In this document: positions 23,208 to 24,795 of the stretch, in pieces
Layout of the letters: each line of letters opens with the position of its first letter
How positions within the stretch are numbered: the stretch's first letter is position 1
Assembly (NCBI GenBank): GCA_009885425.1
Contig: VFKS01000526.1
Coordinates: 1 to 24,795, forward strand
DNA length: 24,795 bases
From: Novosphingobium sp.
GTDB taxonomy: Bacteria; Pseudomonadota; Alphaproteobacteria; Sphingomonadales; Sphingomonadaceae
Direction: 5' to 3'
Position numbers and translations under genes: made by a program
The notes under the pieces: generated by a model
Database searches by the model: none
Seen by the model: only the letters and a program-made list of their open reading frames with translations
What the model was told of the DNA's origin: nothing

Positions 23208-24281
23208 CTACATTCCGGCCAATTTGGCAAATTCTGCCGCGCGGCTGACCAGTGGCTGGACCCGGTCCGACATTTCCCTGGCGTGAGAAGAGCTGGCAGT
23301 GCCGTCGATCACCCGCTTTTTGATCCCCTGCAGGATGCCGGCCAAGCGGAAGAAGTTGTAGGCGAAGTACCAGTTCATGTTTGGCACCGATGTGCGCCCG
23401 GTTTTCGCGCAATAGCGCTCGACCACTTCCTCAAGCTCCGGAATGCCAAGCGCCTTGCGATCCAGGTCCTGCACGCCCGAACGCCCGCCGTTGTCGGTCA
23501 CCCAGGCCATCGCCACGTAAGAAAAATCGCCGAGCGGATCGCCCAATGTCGACAGTTCCCAATCGAGCACCGCCAGCACTTCGGGGCGGTCTTTCGCCCA
23601 GATCATGTTGTCGATCCGGTAATCGCCGTGGACCACGCTGGTGCGGGTTTGTTCGGGCAGGGTCGCGGGCAGCCATTCGATCAGCTGCTCCATCTCGGGC
23701 ATCAATTCGGTTTCGGACAGCCGGTACTGTTTGGTCCAGCGATCAACCTGACGGCCGAAGTAGTTGCCGGGTTTGCCAAATTCGCTGAGGCCGGCTGCAT
23801 CCACATTGACGCTGTGCAGCTGCGCCAGCGTATCGATCATCGCCATGTAGGTTTCGTGGCGATACTCCGGCGTGTCGTTGGGCATAGAGCCATCCCAGAT
23901 GGTCCGGCCATCCACCATACCCATCACATAAAACCACGAACCCACAACGCTTTCGTCGATGCACAGGCCATATTGCCGTGCGACTGGAAAACCGGAGCCT
24001 TGCAGGCCAGACTGGACCCGGAATTCACGATCGACCGCGTGGGCGCTGGGCAGCAACTGGCCGAACGGCTTGCGGCGGAGCACGTAATTGCCGCTGCTTG
24101 TTTCGATCTTGTAGGTCGGGTTCGATTGCCCGCCCTTGAACTTGGTCAGATGCAGCGGGCCTTCGAACCCGGCGACATTGGCCGCCATCCATTCGCTCAG
24201 CTTGGCCTCGTCGAGCCTGTCGGCGCCCTCGGGTTCAACCGTACCAACAAAGGCCTCGTCCGCGTTGATCGCTTCGGTCAT
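23208..24281 (-). CDS. APH-fold phosphotransferase family protein (ACAD10/11-like)
   Basis: 357 aa. A kinase-like aminoglycoside-phosphotransferase fold is shown by the N-lobe GGQSNPTYKIE and YVLRRKP (Lys71 region), the catalytic loop HGDYRIDN (218-225, Asp220) and the metal-binding DWE (Asp240) in VLDWELSTLGDPLGDF. This is the branch found next to acyl-CoA dehydrogenases and in animal ACAD10/11, where it is linked to phosphorylation of 4-hydroxy-acyl-CoAs; it is unlikely to be an antibiotic resistance enzyme. It starts 13 nt after the alcohol dehydrogenase gene, so the two form an operon. Confidence 0.9.
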   Translation of the reverse strand: MTEAINADEAFVGTVEPEGADRLDEAKLSEWMAANVAGFEGPLHLTKFKGGQSNPTYKIETSSGNYVLRRKPFGQLLPSAHAVDREFRVQSGLQGSGFPVARQYGLCIDESVVGSWFYVMGMVDGRTIWDGSMPNDTPEYRHETYMAMIDTLAQLHSVNVDAAGLSEFGKPGNYFGRQVDRWTKQYRLSETELMPEMEQLIEWLPATLPEQTRTSVVHGDYRIDNMIWAKDRPEVLAVLDWELSTLGDPLGDFSYVAMAWVTDNGGRSGVQDLDRKALGIPELEEVVERYCAKTGRTSVPNMNWYFAYNFFRLAGILQGIKKRVIDGTASSSHAREMSDRVQPLVSRAAEFAKLAGM

Positions 24282-24294
24282 GGATTGTTGGCCT

Positions 24295-24795
24295 TTACTG
24301 GTCGAACACGATGACCGAACGCGCCGAAGCGCCCGACTTCATCTTGTCGAACCCGTCGTTGATCTGCTCGAGCGGGATCCGCTCGGCGATGATGCTGTCG
24401 AGGTCAAGCAGTCCGCGCATATAGAAATCGACCAGCCGCGGCATATCGACCGGGAATCGGTTCATCCCCATGATCGCGCCTTGCAGCTTCTTGCCCGACA
24501 GCAGGTCCATCGCGCTAAGCCCGACCGAGTGGCTGAGCGGCATCATCCCTAGGATCGTCGCCGTCCCGCCACGCTTGAGCGACTTGACCGCGAGCTCGCC
24601 CGAGGCTGGACGGCCGACCGCTTCAATCGCGTGATCGACCCCGCCTTTGGTAAGCTCCTGGATCTGGGCGGCGGCATCGGGGGCCAAAGCATCGACCACG
24701 TCGGTCGCGCCCAATTTGATCGCCAGCGCGCGTTTTTCCGGCATCGGGTCGGCGGCGATGATCCGGCCGGCCCCGGCGATTTTCGCAGCATTGAT
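24295..24795 (-). CDS. Zinc-dependent alcohol dehydrogenase, C-terminal part (cut by window edge)
   Basis: Only the last 166 residues are in the window; the gene continues beyond 24795. The visible part begins in the Rossmann domain (AGAGRIIAAD, with the Asp that binds the NAD ribose), then KRALAIKLGATDVVD, GGVDHAIEAVGR, LGMMPL, and ends with ERIPLEQINDGFDKMKSGASARSVIVFD. This is the C-terminal layout of class III-like medium-chain dehydrogenases. The zinc-binding N-terminal half is not seen. It precedes the phosphotransferase gene by 13 nt on the same strand. Confidence 0.9.
   Translation of the reverse strand: MNAAKIAGAGRIIAADPMPEKRALAIKLGATDVVDALAPDAAAQIQELTKGGVDHAIEAVGRPASGELAVKSLKRGGTATILGMMPLSHSVGLSAMDLLSGKKLQGAIMGMNRFPVDMPRLVDFYMRGLLDLDSIIAERIPLEQINDGFDKMKSGASARSVIVFDQ

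Noticed and set aside
23208..24281. Aminoglycoside resistance gene
   Set aside because: The fold is shared, but the motifs and the neighbouring dehydrogenase and CoA-transferase genes fit the acyl-CoA-linked ACAD10/11-like branch.
23283..24314. 343-aa plus-strand open frame
   Set aside because: It is antisense to the phosphotransferase gene with its HGDYRIDN and DWE motifs; no recognisable protein features.

Overview
The window is a gene-dense, GC-rich chromosomal stretch of an alphaproteobacterium, most likely a sphingomonad (Sphingomonadales, Erythrobacter/Novosphingobium-like). This rests on the MmcB-family protein, the PAS-domain protein with a long acidic tail, an M48 peptidase next to a DsbA-like protein, and several conserved small proteins of the kind I associate with that order. 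It is an inference from protein style, not from a marker gene. I see no phage, plasmid, insertion sequence, CRISPR array or defence cluster. Nearly all the DNA is coding.

Layout. 1-1150: tRNA-Arg(CCG) on the minus strand, then on the plus strand a small hypothetical protein and mmcB. 1264-2850: a PAS-domain regulator closed by a strong intrinsic terminator. 2863-2947: the first copy of a long perfect inverted repeat. 2971-6071: an envelope operon of membrane-anchored alpha/beta hydrolase, periplasmic M48 metalloprotease with TPR-like tail, and DsbA-like thiol oxidoreductase. 6139-8106: a LytS/AlgZ-type sensor kinase followed by a LytTR response regulator. 8156-9707: GFA-family zinc protein and a conserved hypothetical protein. 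9704-10012 (minus): a PhnA-like protein. 10083-12962: GNAT acetyltransferase, TetA-like MFS transporter, hydroxylaminobenzene-mutase-like membrane protein and a lipoprotein. 12959-13711 (minus): a TauE/SafE exporter. 13824-16465: a candidate small protein, a Tat-exported lysozyme-like protein and an exported M19 dipeptidase. 16470-19246 (minus): dapD, an ion-channel protein, a phytase-like esterase and a one-TM small protein in a tightly overlapped series. 19419-21821: an S8 serine protease autotransporter with a lipoprotein signal and a Thr-Pro repeat linker. 21847-21930: the second copy of the inverted repeat, in opposite orientation. 21968-24795: a CaiB/BaiF CoA-transferase convergent with a minus-strand pair, a phosphotransferase and a partial zinc alcohol dehydrogenase.

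How the genes fit together. The main theme is the cell envelope: protein quality control (M48 plus DsbA-like), peptidoglycan and its precursors (DapD, lysozyme-like protein, M19 dipeptidase), surface proteolysis (S8 autotransporter), transporters, and a membrane sensor with its regulator. The right end carries acyl-CoA and alcohol metabolism genes.

The most notable non-coding signal is the pair of about 85-bp perfect palindromes near 2.9 kb and 21.9 kb. They share arms and a loop-tip motif, lie in opposite orientation, and differ by matched changes that keep the stem fully paired. They look like members of a dispersed repeat family. I did not find a convincing new multi-gene system. The other points worth a second look are small: interlocked convergent stop codons, unannotated mini-ORFs, a PhnA homologue without its zinc ribbon, and an inverted repeat over a ribosome binding site.
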